Positions 8,906-18,428 are shown, counted from the stretch's first letter. The stretch: 64,000 nucleotides of DNA from Enteroscipio rubneri (GCF_002899715.1 NZ_PPEK01000001.1:372001-436000); one strand, 5' to 3'. A program made the numbers and translations. The notes: generated by a model from the letters alone, not told the origin.

Positions 8906-8933
8906 ATACTATCACTGATAGTATAAAATGCAA
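8906..8933 (-). promoter_or_regulatory. padR promoter with embedded operator
   Basis: On the minus strand the -35 TTGCAT (8928-8933) and -10 TAGTAT (8906-8911) are 16 nt apart. The palindrome ACTATCA-C-TGATAGT (8908-8922) fills the spacer and overlaps the -10. A repressor bound there would block RNA polymerase. It matches the site at 7967-7981 in both arms. Confidence 0.75.
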
Positions 8934-8953
8934 GGAGAGAGCCTGCAGAAATC

Positions 8954-9970
8954 TCACCGACGGAGGGCTCGAGCGCTCGCACGCCACTCTCGGGGCGGGA
9001 GGCCACATCGGGCACGAAACGCTTCGGAGAAGCTGCTCTGACGGGAATAACCCACGCGAGCGGCGATTTCGGCCAGAGACAGGTCGGTGGTCTCGAGCAG
9101 CTCGCAGGCGTGATGTATGCGCACATCGCGCGCATACTCCTGCGGCGTCATGCCGCAGGATAACCTGAACAACTCGATGAGCTTGCTCGTTCCCACGCAA
9201 GTCGCGCGGCAGAGCTCCTCGGTGGTGACGGGGCGCGCGAGGTCTTGTTGGATGAGATGCTGGGCAACCGCCACTGCGGCGACATCGTCTGCCGAGAGCG
9301 CGATGGGCGCGCGGCCGCATGCAAGCCGCCAGTCCACGATGAGCGCGCACGCTTCCACTACTTTGCTCTCGTAAAACGCCTCCGCCACGACGGCGCTCGG
9401 TCGGGCTTGCCGCATGTCGTCGAGCAGGGAGGGCAGCCTGGCGGGGCAGGACGTGCCGTCGAGTGCGGTGATAGCCGCGCTCAGCACCACGGGATCGCAG
9501 TGCAGCCGCAGGCTGACGTCGCGCAGCGCCTCGGGCAAGAGCATGACGAACGTCTCTCCCAACCTCACACCACCCTGCACCCGTTGATGGTAGGGAGCAT
9601 GCTTCCAGGCGTGCCCTACCACGGTGCGGTCGGGCAGCGTCGGCTCGATACCCAAGTAGGGGAGCATCCCCTGGTTGTAGGAGCCGAAGTAGAAGCAATC
9701 GGCCGCGTCGCAGAAGAATTCGCCCTCCTTGCGAAGCGTAAAGTCGAACGCGCCCACCGCTAGGCGGTTGCCGATGGGAAAGTACCAGAAGAAGCCCTTG
9801 CCGATCGCCGGATCAATCAGCCACAGGAGTCCTTGCCGCTCGTGTGCGGCCGCGTCGACCAGCACGCCGCCGAGTTGCCGTACCTGCGGCTCGAACAGCG
9901 TGTCGATGGCCCCGCCGGCCCCGCGGGCCGTTTCGGCGCGATTCTTGAAGTTTTCGGCGGGATTGCGCAT
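8954..9970 (-). CDS. AraC-family transcriptional regulator of the adjacent uptake locus
   Basis: A 338-residue protein. The C-terminal 90 residues hold the two helix-turn-helix motifs of AraC/XylS regulators, with the typical second-HTH run LAEIAARVGYSRQSSFSEAF. The N-terminal two thirds is a ligand-binding region of the PchR/YbtA-like kind. The start at 9970 follows GGAAGGAGGAAGG; an in-frame extension of 14 codons lacks an RBS. It is divergent from the ECF/ABC uptake operon with only 50 nt between the starts. Related regulators activate siderophore uptake loci when the iron-siderophore is bound, which makes it the probable control gene for 10021-16887. Confidence 0.88.
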   Translation of the reverse strand: MRNPAENFKNRAETARGAGGAIDTLFEPQVRQLGGVLVDAAAHERQGLLWLIDPAIGKGFFWYFPIGNRLAVGAFDFTLRKEGEFFCDAADCFYFGSYNQGMLPYLGIEPTLPDRTVVGHAWKHAPYHQRVQGGVRLGETFVMLLPEALRDVSLRLHCDPVVLSAAITALDGTSCPARLPSLLDDMRQARPSAVVAEAFYESKVVEACALIVDWRLACGRAPIALSADDVAAVAVAQHLIQQDLARPVTTEELCRATCVGTSKLIELFRLSCGMTPQEYARDVRIHHACELLETTDLSLAEIAARVGYSRQSSFSEAFRARCGLPPREWRASARALRR

Positions 9971-10013
9971 AGGCGCCTTCCTCCTTCCCGCTTCCCCGAT
10001 GGACGCTAGCATA

Positions 10014-10029
10014 GTTAACCATGGATAAC
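10014..10029. promoter_or_regulatory. Near-perfect dyad between the araC-type gene and the ECF operon
   Basis: GTTAACCATGGATAAC pairs at 7 of 8 positions and covers the proposed start codon of the T-component gene. In a 50-bp divergent region this is the best candidate operator. Its overlap with the start also makes the translation start at 10021 less certain. Confidence 0.4.
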
Positions 10030-10911
10030 AATAATACTACAAACAGGGCCTCGGGGGAACCGTCTGCCCATGGCGCGAACGCAGCACCGTCATTTGCCTG
10101 CGCCGCCACTTTGAAAGCTGCGGGCGCAACGAGGTCGTTGCATGCGGGTGGCGGGGATGCCTACGCCGCGAAAGCGCCGGAGCGGGCCTGCGGCAGGGCT
10201 GCGGCAGTACCGGCCGCGCACCGGATTGATCCCCGTGTCTCATTGGTTTGCATTCTGTTGATCGGCCTGTCCACGTTCGCTTCCGCATCGGTGGCGGTTG
10301 AGTTGGCAGCGATGGGCGGGTGTGTGCTCGCCGGAATCTGGAGCGGGCGGCCCTCCTCGGCCCTGCGCTGGACTGCGGCCTGGGCGGTGCTGTTCGCCCT
10401 CTGTTGGCTGTGCGCGCACTCGGGCGTGGTGCTCATGGCCGTGGGCGCCTCGTTGGCGATGCTGCGCCGCATGCTGTGCGCCTTCATGATGGCTGCGAAC
10501 ATGGTGGGCACCACGCGTACCGGGGAGCTCGCCTACAGCCTGCAGCGCCTCGGCCTGCCGAAGCGGGTGTCGGCGGCGCTGTGCGTGATGCTGCGCTTCG
10601 CTCCCACGCTCGGCCAGGAGTTCGGCGCGGTACTTGATGCCATGAAGGTGCGCGGTATCGCGCTCTCGCCGGCACGTGTTTTGCGGCATCCTGTGCAGGT
10701 GGTCGAGAACCTGCTGGTGCCAGTGGTGGGACGTGTGGGTATCGTGGCCGATGAGCTGGCGAATGCGGCGGCCGTGCGCGGCATCGACGCGCCGAATCGG
10801 CGCACGAGCTATTACGAGCTGCATATCGGTGCGGCCGATGCGCTGCTGCTTGCGTACTTCGTCGCGCTTGCGGGCGTGTCTGTGGCGCTGGGCGCGGGGG
10901 TGCTGACATGA
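10021..10911 (+). CDS. ECF transporter T component (EcfT-like)
   Basis: A 296-residue protein with a hydrophilic Ala/Gly-rich leader of about 70 residues, then about five membrane helices. Two Ala-Arg-Gly-type coupling motifs (KVRGIAL and AVRGIDA) in the long cytoplasmic loop and C-terminal region contact the ATPases in ECF transporters. It is the first gene of the operon, divergent from the AraC gene. Its stop overlaps the next start by ATGA, indicating translational coupling. No Shine-Dalgarno precedes 10021, so the message may be leaderless or the true start may be internal. Confidence 0.85.
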   Translation: MDNNNTTNRASGEPSAHGANAAPSFACAATLKAAGATRSLHAGGGDAYAAKAPERACGRAAAVPAAHRIDPRVSLVCILLIGLSTFASASVAVELAAMGGCVLAGIWSGRPSSALRWTAAWAVLFALCWLCAHSGVVLMAVGASLAMLRRMLCAFMMAANMVGTTRTGELAYSLQRLGLPKRVSAALCVMLRFAPTLGQEFGAVLDAMKVRGIALSPARVLRHPVQVVENLLVPVVGRVGIVADELANAAAVRGIDAPNRRTSYYELHIGAADALLLAYFVALAGVSVALGAGVLT

Positions 10912-12473
10912 CGGCGTCGCAGAAGCTGCGCGATGGCGTGGCCGTGGAATTCCATGGAGTGGCGTTCTCCTATGCCGATGCGGAAGGAAACCTGTTCGAG
11001 CCGGTGTTGAAGGGTGTGAACCTGTCTGTTGCGCGAGGGCAGTGCGTGGCGGTGACGGGTTGTTCTGGCTGCGGAAAGACCACGCTCATGCGCCTGGTGA
11101 ACGGGCTGGCGCCCCAAGCCTACGACGGGGAGCTTTCCGGTACGGTACGCGTGCTGGGGCAGGATGCGGCCGACTTGGGCATCGAGGGGCTCTCGCTGTG
11201 CGTGGGCTCCGTGTTCCAGAATCCGCGCAGCCAGTTCTTCAACCTGGACACCACCTCCGAGATCGCCTTCGGGTGCGAGAACGCGGGCCTGCCGCACGAT
11301 GAGATTCACCTCCGCGTTCGTGGCGCCGCGGCCGACCTGGACATCTCCCATCTGCTCGACCGTGACATCCGGAAGCTTTCTGGAGGACAGCGCCAGATGG
11401 TGGCCCTTGCGTCGGTGCATGCGTTGGGTCCGGAGGTGTTCGCTCTTGACGAGCCCACGGCCGCACTTGATGTGGCGTCCATGCGCACCCTTGCGCATCT
11501 CGTTCGGCGTCTGAAAGAGCTGGGGCGTACGGTGATCGTTTCCGAGCACCGGCTGTGGTGGCTGCGGGGGATAGCCGATCGGGTGGTGCATATGGAGAAC
11601 GGGCGCATCGCCCACGACTGGGTGGCTGCGGAATTCGAGCGCCTGTCCATGCGCGAGCTTCACCGGATGGGCCTGCGGGCCTGGTGCATCGAGGATGCCT
11701 GCGCCGAAGACGTGCCGACGGCCAAGCAGGATCCCTCCGCTCCCATGCCTGCTCCGGGCGCCGCCTCCGCTGCAGCGCTCTCGTTCAGCGACCTTCGTGC
11801 GGGCTATCGTCGCGGCGGCGATGTGCTGCGCGGGGCCGCCGGCGTGTTCGCGCCTCGGCGTATTGCGGCTTTGGTGGGAGGCAACGGCGCGGGGAAGTCG
11901 ACGCTTGCGCGCTGCTTGGCCGGGTTGCATCGCGAGCGCGCGGGACAGGTGGCGTTCGGGGGTCGATCGGTGCCATATCGCAGACGGGCCGGCCGGGCGT
12001 TCCTGGTGATGCAAGAACCGGGCTACCAGCTGTTCGCCCATACGGCCGCATGCGAGCTGGAAGCGGCCGCGGCTCGCCGCCTCGGCCGCGGCAAGGCGGC
12101 ACGGATGGCAGCCAGTGAGGCACTCGACCGTTTTGGCCTGGCGCATCTGGCCGAGCGGCATCCGCTGTCGCTCTCGGGCGGCGAGCGCCAGCGACTGGCC
12201 ATTGCGGCTGGCGTGCTGCAGGGGGCCCGCGTTCTGGTGCTAGACGAACCCACGAGCGGGCTCGATTTCGCCAACATGCAGGCCGTCGCCAGAGAGCTTG
12301 CGCGCGTGCGCGACGGCGGCACGTGCGTGACGGTGATCACGCACGACTACGAGTTCATCGTCGCCGCATGTGACGAGGTGGCCGTGGTGGCGGATGGCCG
12401 TGTGAGCGTCCAGGAGCCGCTTGCGCGAGCGAACTTGCCCGCCGTGCGCCGCATGCTCGGCTTCGACGGGTGA
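10908..12473 (+). CDS. ECF transporter ATPase, two fused nucleotide-binding domains
   Basis: A 521-residue fusion of two ABC ATPases, energising the ECF transporter. Domain 1 has Walker A GCSGCGKTTL near residue 51, signature LSGGQRQ and Walker B FALDEPTAALD; domain 2 has GGNGAGKSTL near 325, LSGGERQR and LVLDEPTSGLD. An Ala/Pro-rich linker of about 30 residues joins them near 265-295. Fusion of the two EcfA subunits fixes their 1:1 stoichiometry. The start overlaps the T-component stop (ATGA). Confidence 0.93.
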   Translation: MTASQKLRDGVAVEFHGVAFSYADAEGNLFEPVLKGVNLSVARGQCVAVTGCSGCGKTTLMRLVNGLAPQAYDGELSGTVRVLGQDAADLGIEGLSLCVGSVFQNPRSQFFNLDTTSEIAFGCENAGLPHDEIHLRVRGAAADLDISHLLDRDIRKLSGGQRQMVALASVHALGPEVFALDEPTAALDVASMRTLAHLVRRLKELGRTVIVSEHRLWWLRGIADRVVHMENGRIAHDWVAAEFERLSMRELHRMGLRAWCIEDACAEDVPTAKQDPSAPMPAPGAASAAALSFSDLRAGYRRGGDVLRGAAGVFAPRRIAALVGGNGAGKSTLARCLAGLHRERAGQVAFGGRSVPYRRRAGRAFLVMQEPGYQLFAHTAACELEAAAARRLGRGKAARMAASEALDRFGLAHLAERHPLSLSGGERQRLAIAAGVLQGARVLVLDEPTSGLDFANMQAVARELARVRDGGTCVTVITHDYEFIVAACDEVAVVADGRVSVQEPLARANLPAVRRMLGFDG

Positions 12474-12519
12474 TGAACTCGCGTACTTCGGCAATACTTC
12501 CGATGAAAGGAGTTCTTGT

Positions 12520-13143
12520 ATGGAATCGACAGCAACGAAAGGGCGCACGCTCGCCCGCGTCACCCGGCTTACCGGTCGCGACTACGTGGTGCTCGCCGTA
12601 TTCGGCGTGCTTCTGTTCGCGGTGTTCATGGCCTTCTCGATAGTGTGTTCCCTCAGTGCCACCACGTCTTGGTTCACTCATGGGGTGGGCGCTGTTCCGG
12701 CCGGCATCGTGTGGACGTATGTGCTGGCCCGTGTTCCAAAACGCGGCGCGGTGGCGCTCATGTGTCTGCTGGTGGCGATTCTCGGCCTGGTTATGGGCAT
12801 GTTCTGGACAGGCCCTCTGGGCATCGCCCTCGGCGGTGTGGTGGCCGAGCTCGTGTTGGGCGCGCCGGGCAAGCGCACTGCCTTTCGCCGTGTGGCGGCG
12901 TTCGTCGCCTTCGTCGTGTGCTTCTGGGCGGGGCATGTCTCGCTTATCTACCTCACGGGCCAGGCGTACGTGGACATGGTTGTGGCCTCGGGTATGACGG
13001 CCGAGTACGGCCAGCAGCTCGTCGACTTCATGTACGGCCCGCTCGCCCTGGTGGCGCTTGCAGCAGCCGTGGTGGGTCCTATCGTCGGCGGTCTTTTAGG
13101 AGAGCGCGTGTTCAAGAAGCATTTCGCGCGGATGGGTGCCTAG
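12520..13143 (+). CDS. ECF S component, Trep_Strep/MptD-like family
   Basis: A 207-residue integral membrane protein with about six helices. The pattern matches the Trep_Strep S-component family: a short charged N-terminus, helices around AVFGVLLFAVFMAF, then the conserved loop-helix LARVPKRGAVALM. S components bind the substrate and dock on the T/ATPase module. The start at 12520 follows AAAGGAG at 7 nt. Members of this family commonly sit with an AraC regulator and YbtP/YbtQ-like ABC genes, exactly as here. The substrate is not established; iron-siderophore or a related cofactor is inferred from context. Confidence 0.8.
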   Translation: MESTATKGRTLARVTRLTGRDYVVLAVFGVLLFAVFMAFSIVCSLSATTSWFTHGVGAVPAGIVWTYVLARVPKRGAVALMCLLVAILGLVMGMFWTGPLGIALGGVVAELVLGAPGKRTAFRRVAAFVAFVVCFWAGHVSLIYLTGQAYVDMVVASGMTAEYGQQLVDFMYGPLALVALAAAVVGPIVGGLLGERVFKKHFARMGA

Positions 13144-13205
13144 GCGCATCGAGGTGAGCCGACGCGGCCTCGGCAGGCTGCGTTCGAAGAGAGGAAGGAA
13201 GCATC

Positions 13206-15155
13206 ATGACAGAAGCAGCAACGGCAGCTGGCGCGCTACATGGGACCGCCAGCTCCGGTGGGACGACTCCGCCGGCGGGAGCCCCCGCCGCGGCGGGGGC
13301 AGGGAGCGGACGCGCGCCGGCGACTGACGGGGCGATGCCCGTGGCGCCGCCTGACCCCAAAGAGGCCGTCGGACGACTGCTCGGATTCGCGGGCCCGCGC
13401 AAGAAGCTCGCGGTCCTAGGGTGCGTGCTCGCGGGCGTAAACGGCGTCTTCGTGGTCATGCCCCTGGTGTGCGTGTGGTTCGTGCTGCGCGACCTCGTGG
13501 CCGTGGCTCCCAACTGGAGTGCTGCGGAGGGGCTCGCCTTTTGGGGCTGGCTTGCGTTCGCGTTCTCGGCAACGGGCCTGTTGGTGTACTTCGCGGCGCT
13601 CATGTGCACCCACCTGGCGGCGTTCCGCACGGCGGCGAACATGCGCAAGCAGGCGCTCGGCCACCTGGGACGCGTGCCGCTCGGCTACTTCGACTCCCAC
13701 GCCTCGGGGCATCTGCGGCGCGTGGTGGACGGCTGCGCCGGCCAGACCGAGGACATGCTTGCGCACAAGCTGCCCGACTTCGTGGGATCGCTCGTCACCC
13801 CGGTGGCGTTCGTGGCGGTCATGTTCGCGTTCGACTGGATCATGGGACTTGTGTGCCTCGTTCCCATTGCCATCTCGGCGCTCATGATGTGGTGGATGAT
13901 GGGGCGTCGGACGAAAAACGATGGCATGCCGTTCATGATGCTCTACCAAGATGCGCTCAACCGCATGAACAAGGCGGCCGTGGAATACGTGCGCGGTATC
14001 CCCGTGGTGAAGGTATTCCAGCAGACAGTACATTCGTTCCGCGCGTTCTCCGAAGCTATCATGAGCTACCGCGACATGGCCTACCAGTACTCGAAGTCGT
14101 GCCAGCGCCCTCAGGTCGTTCAGCTCGTTGCCATCAACGGCACGTTCGCCGTGCTCGTGCCTGCGGGCATCCTCCTGGCGCATGCCGCGGGCGATTTCGC
14201 AGCGTTTCTGACGGACTTCCTGTTCTATGCGGTGTTTTCGGCCATAACTACCACCATGATGACGAAGATGATGTATGCGAGCGAGGCCGTGATGATGGCG
14301 CAGGACTCCGTGCGCCGCATCGACGAGATACTCGCGACAAGGCCGCTGGCGGAGCCGTCGGCGGTGCAGGCCGGGCATCCGCGCGATGGCTCGATCTCCT
14401 TCGAGCATGTGGGCTTCGCGTACCCTGGCGCTTCGGGAGACGCGCTGGTGGACATGAGCTTGGAGGTGCCCGCCGGCTCCACGGTAGCGCTCGTGGGACC
14501 CTCGGGTGGAGGCAAGACGACGGCCGCCAGCCTCGTGCCCCGCTTCTGGGACGTGGATTCGGGCAGCGTGAGCGTAGGCGGGGTGGACGTGCGCGACATC
14601 CCCGCCTCCGAGCTCATGGCGCAGGTGGCCTTCGTGTTCCAAAACGACCGCCTGTTCAAGGCGTCGCTTTTGGAGAACATCCGCGCTGCGCGTCCGGGCG
14701 CCACGCGCGCACAGGTGGAGGCCGCAGCCCACGCCGCGCAGTGCGATGACATCATGGCGAAGTTCCCCGACGGTTTGGACACGCAGGTAGGCGCGAAGGG
14801 CGTGTACCTCTCGGGCGGTGAGTGCCAGCGTATCGCGCTCGCCCGCGCCATCCTGAAGGACGCCCCCATCGTTGTGCTCGACGAGGCCACGGCGTTCGCC
14901 GACCCGGAGAACGAGGCGCTCATCCAACGCGCCTTGGCGAGGCTCTGCGAGGGCAAGACGGTGCTCATGATCGCGCACCGGCTATCCACCGTCACGGGCG
15001 CAGACGTCATATGCGTGTTGGACGGGGGCCGGGTGGTCGAGCGCGGCCGGCACGACGAGCTGGTTGCGGCCGGCGGCCTGTATGCGAAGATGTGGAACGA
15101 TTACCGCACGTCGGTAACGTGGAGGATCGAAAGGAGCGGTACCCATGCTGCGTGA
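13206..15155 (+). CDS. ABC half-transporter, YbtP/IrtA-like
   Basis: A 649-residue protein: a disordered Ala/Gly/Pro-rich leader (about 1-55), a six-helix type-IV transmembrane domain (about 60-380) and a nucleotide-binding domain. Walker A is GPSGGGKTTAA, the signature LSGGECQRIALARA, and Walker B is followed by DEATAFADPENE. This last variant, in place of the common DEATSALD, is typical of siderophore-importing exporter-fold transporters such as YbtP and IrtA. It follows the ECF genes by 62 nt with a strong GAGGAAGGAA RBS and overlaps the next gene by 11 nt, so a heterodimer with 15145-16887 is expected in the cytoplasmic membrane. Confidence 0.88.
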   Translation: MTEAATAAGALHGTASSGGTTPPAGAPAAAGAGSGRAPATDGAMPVAPPDPKEAVGRLLGFAGPRKKLAVLGCVLAGVNGVFVVMPLVCVWFVLRDLVAVAPNWSAAEGLAFWGWLAFAFSATGLLVYFAALMCTHLAAFRTAANMRKQALGHLGRVPLGYFDSHASGHLRRVVDGCAGQTEDMLAHKLPDFVGSLVTPVAFVAVMFAFDWIMGLVCLVPIAISALMMWWMMGRRTKNDGMPFMMLYQDALNRMNKAAVEYVRGIPVVKVFQQTVHSFRAFSEAIMSYRDMAYQYSKSCQRPQVVQLVAINGTFAVLVPAGILLAHAAGDFAAFLTDFLFYAVFSAITTTMMTKMMYASEAVMMAQDSVRRIDEILATRPLAEPSAVQAGHPRDGSISFEHVGFAYPGASGDALVDMSLEVPAGSTVALVGPSGGGKTTAASLVPRFWDVDSGSVSVGGVDVRDIPASELMAQVAFVFQNDRLFKASLLENIRAARPGATRAQVEAAAHAAQCDDIMAKFPDGLDTQVGAKGVYLSGGECQRIALARAILKDAPIVVLDEATAFADPENEALIQRALARLCEGKTVLMIAHRLSTVTGADVICVLDGGRVVERGRHDELVAAGGLYAKMWNDYRTSVTWRIERSGTHAA

Positions 15156-16887
15156 TAAGTTCGCACTGACTGAACAGGGCGCGCGCGATTTCAAGCGCGG
15201 CGTGGGGGCCTCGGCGTTGGCTAACGTCGTGCTCATGGCGCCCATCGGCGTGCTGTTCACGGTTACGGGCGCGTTCGTGTCCCACTTGACCGACCCGTCG
15301 CAACCGTTGCCGGAGCTCGGAGTGTACCTGCTGGCCATCGTTGCGGTGCTCGCCATCATGCTGCTCACGCAGAATCTCGAGTACGACAGCACCTACAACG
15401 TGGTGTACAACGAAAGCGCCCGCAAGCGCATCGGGCTGGCCGAGAAACTGCGGCAGCTGCCGCTGTCGTTCTTCGGGCAGCGTGATCTGTCCGATCTCAC
15501 GAGCGCGGTCATGAAGGACTGTGCCGACCACGAGCGCATGTTCTCTCATGTCATGCCGCAGCTGTTCGGTGCGGCCATTTCGACGGCGGTAGTAGCCGTT
15601 TGCCTGCTCGCATTCGACTGGCGTCTGGCGCTGGCGGCGCTGTGGCCTATCCCGGTGGCAGTGGCGGTGCTGCTGTCCACCACGCGTCTTCAGCAAGCGG
15701 CGGGACGCGCCCGCAACGAGGCGAACCTCGAGCTTGCCGACGGCATCCAGGAGTACCTGGAATGCGCCCGCGAGATCCGCGCCACGAACCAGGTCCCGGC
15801 GTTTCTCGGGCGTGTGGGAGAGCGGGTAGACGCCTTCGAGCATGCGAAGATCAGGGCGGAGCTGACTGCCGGCGTGAGCGCGTCGTCGGCCCAGGCGCTT
15901 CTGCGGCTCGGCATCGGCACCACGGTGTTGGCGGGCGCGCTGCTCATTGCGGACGGGCAGGTGGACTTCATGGTGTTCTTCTGCTTCCTGCTGGCGGTCA
16001 CGCGCGTGTACGATCCGGTGAACGTCATCCTGCAGACCATCATCGAGTTGCTGGACTTGCGCCTGAACATCGCTCGGCTGCAGGCTATCGAGGACGAGCC
16101 TGTGCAGGCAGGTGCGACCGAGTTCAAGCCGGCGGGTCACGACCTATCCTTCGAAGGCGTGTCGTTCTCCTACGGCGAGGGCGAGCGCGTGCTGAGCGAC
16201 GTGACATTCACCGCCCGCGAAGGCGAAGTGACGGCATTGGTGGGACCCAGCGGCGGAGGTAAGTCCACCGTGGCCAAGCTGGCTGCTCGCTTCTGGGATG
16301 CCGATGCGGGACAGGTGCGCGTGGGAGGCGTGGATGTGGCTGGCGTGGAGCCGGAGGCGCTCTTGGCAGACTACGCCGAGGTGTTCCAGGACGTGGTGCT
16401 GTTCGACGATACGGTGATGGGCAACATCCGGCTCGGCCGGGCCGGCGCTTCCGACGAGGAGGTTCTCGCCGCTGCTCGCGCCGCGAACTGCGATGAGTTC
16501 GTGCTGCGCATGCCGCAGGGCTACGACACCCCCATCGGCGAGAACGGAAGCCGTCTTTCGGGCGGCGAGCGCCAGCGCATCTCCATCGCCCGCGCCATCT
16601 TGAAGGACGCGCCTATCGTGCTGTTGGATGAGGCCACGGCCTCGCTCGACGTTGAGAACGAGACGCAGGTGCAGACGGCGCTCTCGCGGCTTCTGGCGGG
16701 CAAGACCGTGCTCGTGATCGCGCACCGCATGCGCACCGTAGCGAACGCCGACAAGGTCGTGGTGCTGAAGGAGGGCCGTGTGGCGGAGGAAGGCTCGCCG
16801 GACGAGCTCATGGCACGCGAAGGCGGCTTGTACCGTCGCATGGTGGAGCTGCAAACCGAAACCGCCGGGTGGTCGCTGGCATCGTAA
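15145..16887 (+). CDS. ABC half-transporter, YbtQ/IrtB-like
   Basis: A 580-residue protein with six membrane helices (about 20-310) and an ATP-binding domain with Walker A GPSGGGKSTVAK, signature LSGGERQRISIARA and Walker B IVLLDEATASLD. It lacks the long leader of its partner. It overlaps the preceding half-transporter gene and has AAAGGAG before its start. By analogy with YbtPQ and IrtAB the pair imports a metal-siderophore complex, although exporter-fold ABC proteins can also export, so direction is an inference from the ECF/AraC context. Last gene of the operon. Confidence 0.88.
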   Translation: MLRDKFALTEQGARDFKRGVGASALANVVLMAPIGVLFTVTGAFVSHLTDPSQPLPELGVYLLAIVAVLAIMLLTQNLEYDSTYNVVYNESARKRIGLAEKLRQLPLSFFGQRDLSDLTSAVMKDCADHERMFSHVMPQLFGAAISTAVVAVCLLAFDWRLALAALWPIPVAVAVLLSTTRLQQAAGRARNEANLELADGIQEYLECAREIRATNQVPAFLGRVGERVDAFEHAKIRAELTAGVSASSAQALLRLGIGTTVLAGALLIADGQVDFMVFFCFLLAVTRVYDPVNVILQTIIELLDLRLNIARLQAIEDEPVQAGATEFKPAGHDLSFEGVSFSYGEGERVLSDVTFTAREGEVTALVGPSGGGKSTVAKLAARFWDADAGQVRVGGVDVAGVEPEALLADYAEVFQDVVLFDDTVMGNIRLGRAGASDEEVLAAARAANCDEFVLRMPQGYDTPIGENGSRLSGGERQRISIARAILKDAPIVLLDEATASLDVENETQVQTALSRLLAGKTVLVIAHRMRTVANADKVVVLKEGRVAEEGSPDELMAREGGLYRRMVELQTETAGWSLAS

Positions 16888-16977
16888 GCGGCGATATGCA
16901 CCCTATCTGCGCATGGTACTCGAGCACTATCATGCAGAAGGATTCTGCGCGGTGGCCGAAGAGCTGCCGCGCAGCGC

Positions 16978-18158
16978 TCACCGTCGAGATGCGCGGCGCT
17001 TTCGACAGGCTATTGCGCTTGCTGCGAGTGTCCCGGCAGCCAAGAGCACGATGTCGGCGACGACGGTCGGCAGCACGCTGTCGCCTGTTGCAGCGAGAAG
17101 CGTGGCGCTTGACGAAGAAGGCTGGGAGTCGGGCGTCGGGGGCGTCGGTTCGGATGCAGGTGCGATTACGGGAACGCCGCTCGCAGCGAGGAATAGCGGA
17201 CTGGCGGCTGCGCCCTTCTTGACGGCTACGACGCCGGTGGTCGCATTGTAGGTGTAGTCCCTCGGCCGTCTGCGCTTCCCAGGCGCACGCTCACCGAGCT
17301 GGGCAGCGTATAGCCGGTGTCGGCCGTGAGCGTGAGGCAGTTGCTCTCCTCGCCGTCCTTCTCGTACGTTGCGACCGGCTGCTCGGCACCGGTTCCCGCA
17401 AGGGAGAGCCCGGCCAGGCTCGCGTTCACCGGGAAGGTGCACGAGCTCACCGTCCCCCCTTCGCCGATGATGATGGGACGTGCGAAGAAGCCACCCTCGA
17501 CGACGCCCCGATTGGTCACGTCGCCAAGGAGCATGCCGCTCGAGACAGTGCCGCCTTCTTTGTTGCTCACGATGGAGGAGAACGCCCCGCCTCCGATGGC
17601 GTCGTAGTTCGTCACGGCGCCTGCGAACGTGCCGCCGGTGATGGCGGCCGCATTCCAGTCGGGGTCGGGGTCGCCGTTGGCCACGGGGCCGGCGAACGTG
17701 CCACCAGATATGGTGCCGTCGTCGTCGGTGGTGTCCTCGTCGTTGTTCGCAACGGTGCTGGTGGAGGAGAACGTGCCGCCTGCAATGATGCCGGCGCCAA
17801 CGTCGCTCGGCACGTTTTGCACGGTTCCGTTGAACTCGCCGCGTTGGATGCTGCCCTCGTTCTTCACCCGGTCGTTGAACGTGCCGTCTTCGATGATGCC
17901 GCTGTTCCAGACGCGATCCTCGCCGGAAGCGTCGAATGTGCCTCCTGCGAACGTGAACGCGTATCCCGCCTCGAGCACGAGCACGTCGTTCTCGTACGTC
18001 CACCCGTCGCCCGATGTGCCCGCCGGCGCGCCGCCGGCGCCGATTTCGATCGTGACCGGGATGGTCGTTTCGTCTCCTTCGCCGGCGAGCGCGACGCTCG
18101 GAACGAGCGAGCAAGCAAGAACCAGTGCTGCAACCGATGAGAGCAGGCGCTTCCTCAT
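16978..18158 (-). pseudogene. Frameshifted wall-anchored surface protein with GGTF repeats
   Basis: A gene of about 394 codons split by one frameshift. The first frame (from 18158) encodes a signal peptide ending SVALA and roughly nine repeats of about 20 residues containing GGTF-, GEF- or GAF-like turns, suggesting a beta-helix. It runs out of frame after residue 295. The downstream frame continues with DYTYNATTGVVAVKKG, a Pro/Ser-rich segment, and a sortase signal: LAATGD, a hydrophobic stretch and KRRASRR. The frames join if one G is added to the GGG at 17259-17261. RBS AAAGGAG precedes 18158. Without the repair the protein would be secreted but not anchored. A sequencing error cannot be excluded. 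Confidence 0.75.
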
Positions 18159-18244
18159 AGGGGCTCCTTTCGGGAAATCAATCCCGAAATGCTAGCATGG
18201 GGGAGGGAGTCGCTTCCGCCGTCTACGAAATAGGACGAAGAGAA

Positions 18245-18280
18245 TGCGAAAGCGGCAGTCATTCGGCTGCCGCTTTCGCA
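18245..18280 (-). terminator. Strong 14-bp hairpin downstream of the CBS pump gene
   Basis: Arms 18245-18258 and 18267-18280 are perfect complements with an 8-nt loop. The minus-strand side is followed by TTCTCTTCG, moderately U-rich. It lies between the pump gene and the surface-protein gene, both on the minus strand. Confidence 0.6.
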
Positions 18281-18366
18281 AAACGCCTCCGTCAGCCTTC
18301 TCAAATGAAGGCGGAATGGGCTTAAGCTGGGAAAGAACGTGAGAGGCTTGAGAGCGCGCAAAAACA

Positions 18367-18426
18367 CCCGAGGGCAGGCGAGGCTGGAACCCCCTCGGAA
18401 GACTCCCAAAGGTACGGACCCTCGGG
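18367..18426 (-). terminator. Possible long-range terminator right after the CBS pump stop
   Basis: CCCGAGGG at 18367-18374 and CCCTCGGG at 18419-18426 can close a 44-nt loop, and TGTTTTT follows in the minus direction. The long loop makes it weaker evidence than the hairpin at 18245. Confidence 0.35.
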
Positions 18427-18428
18427 AG

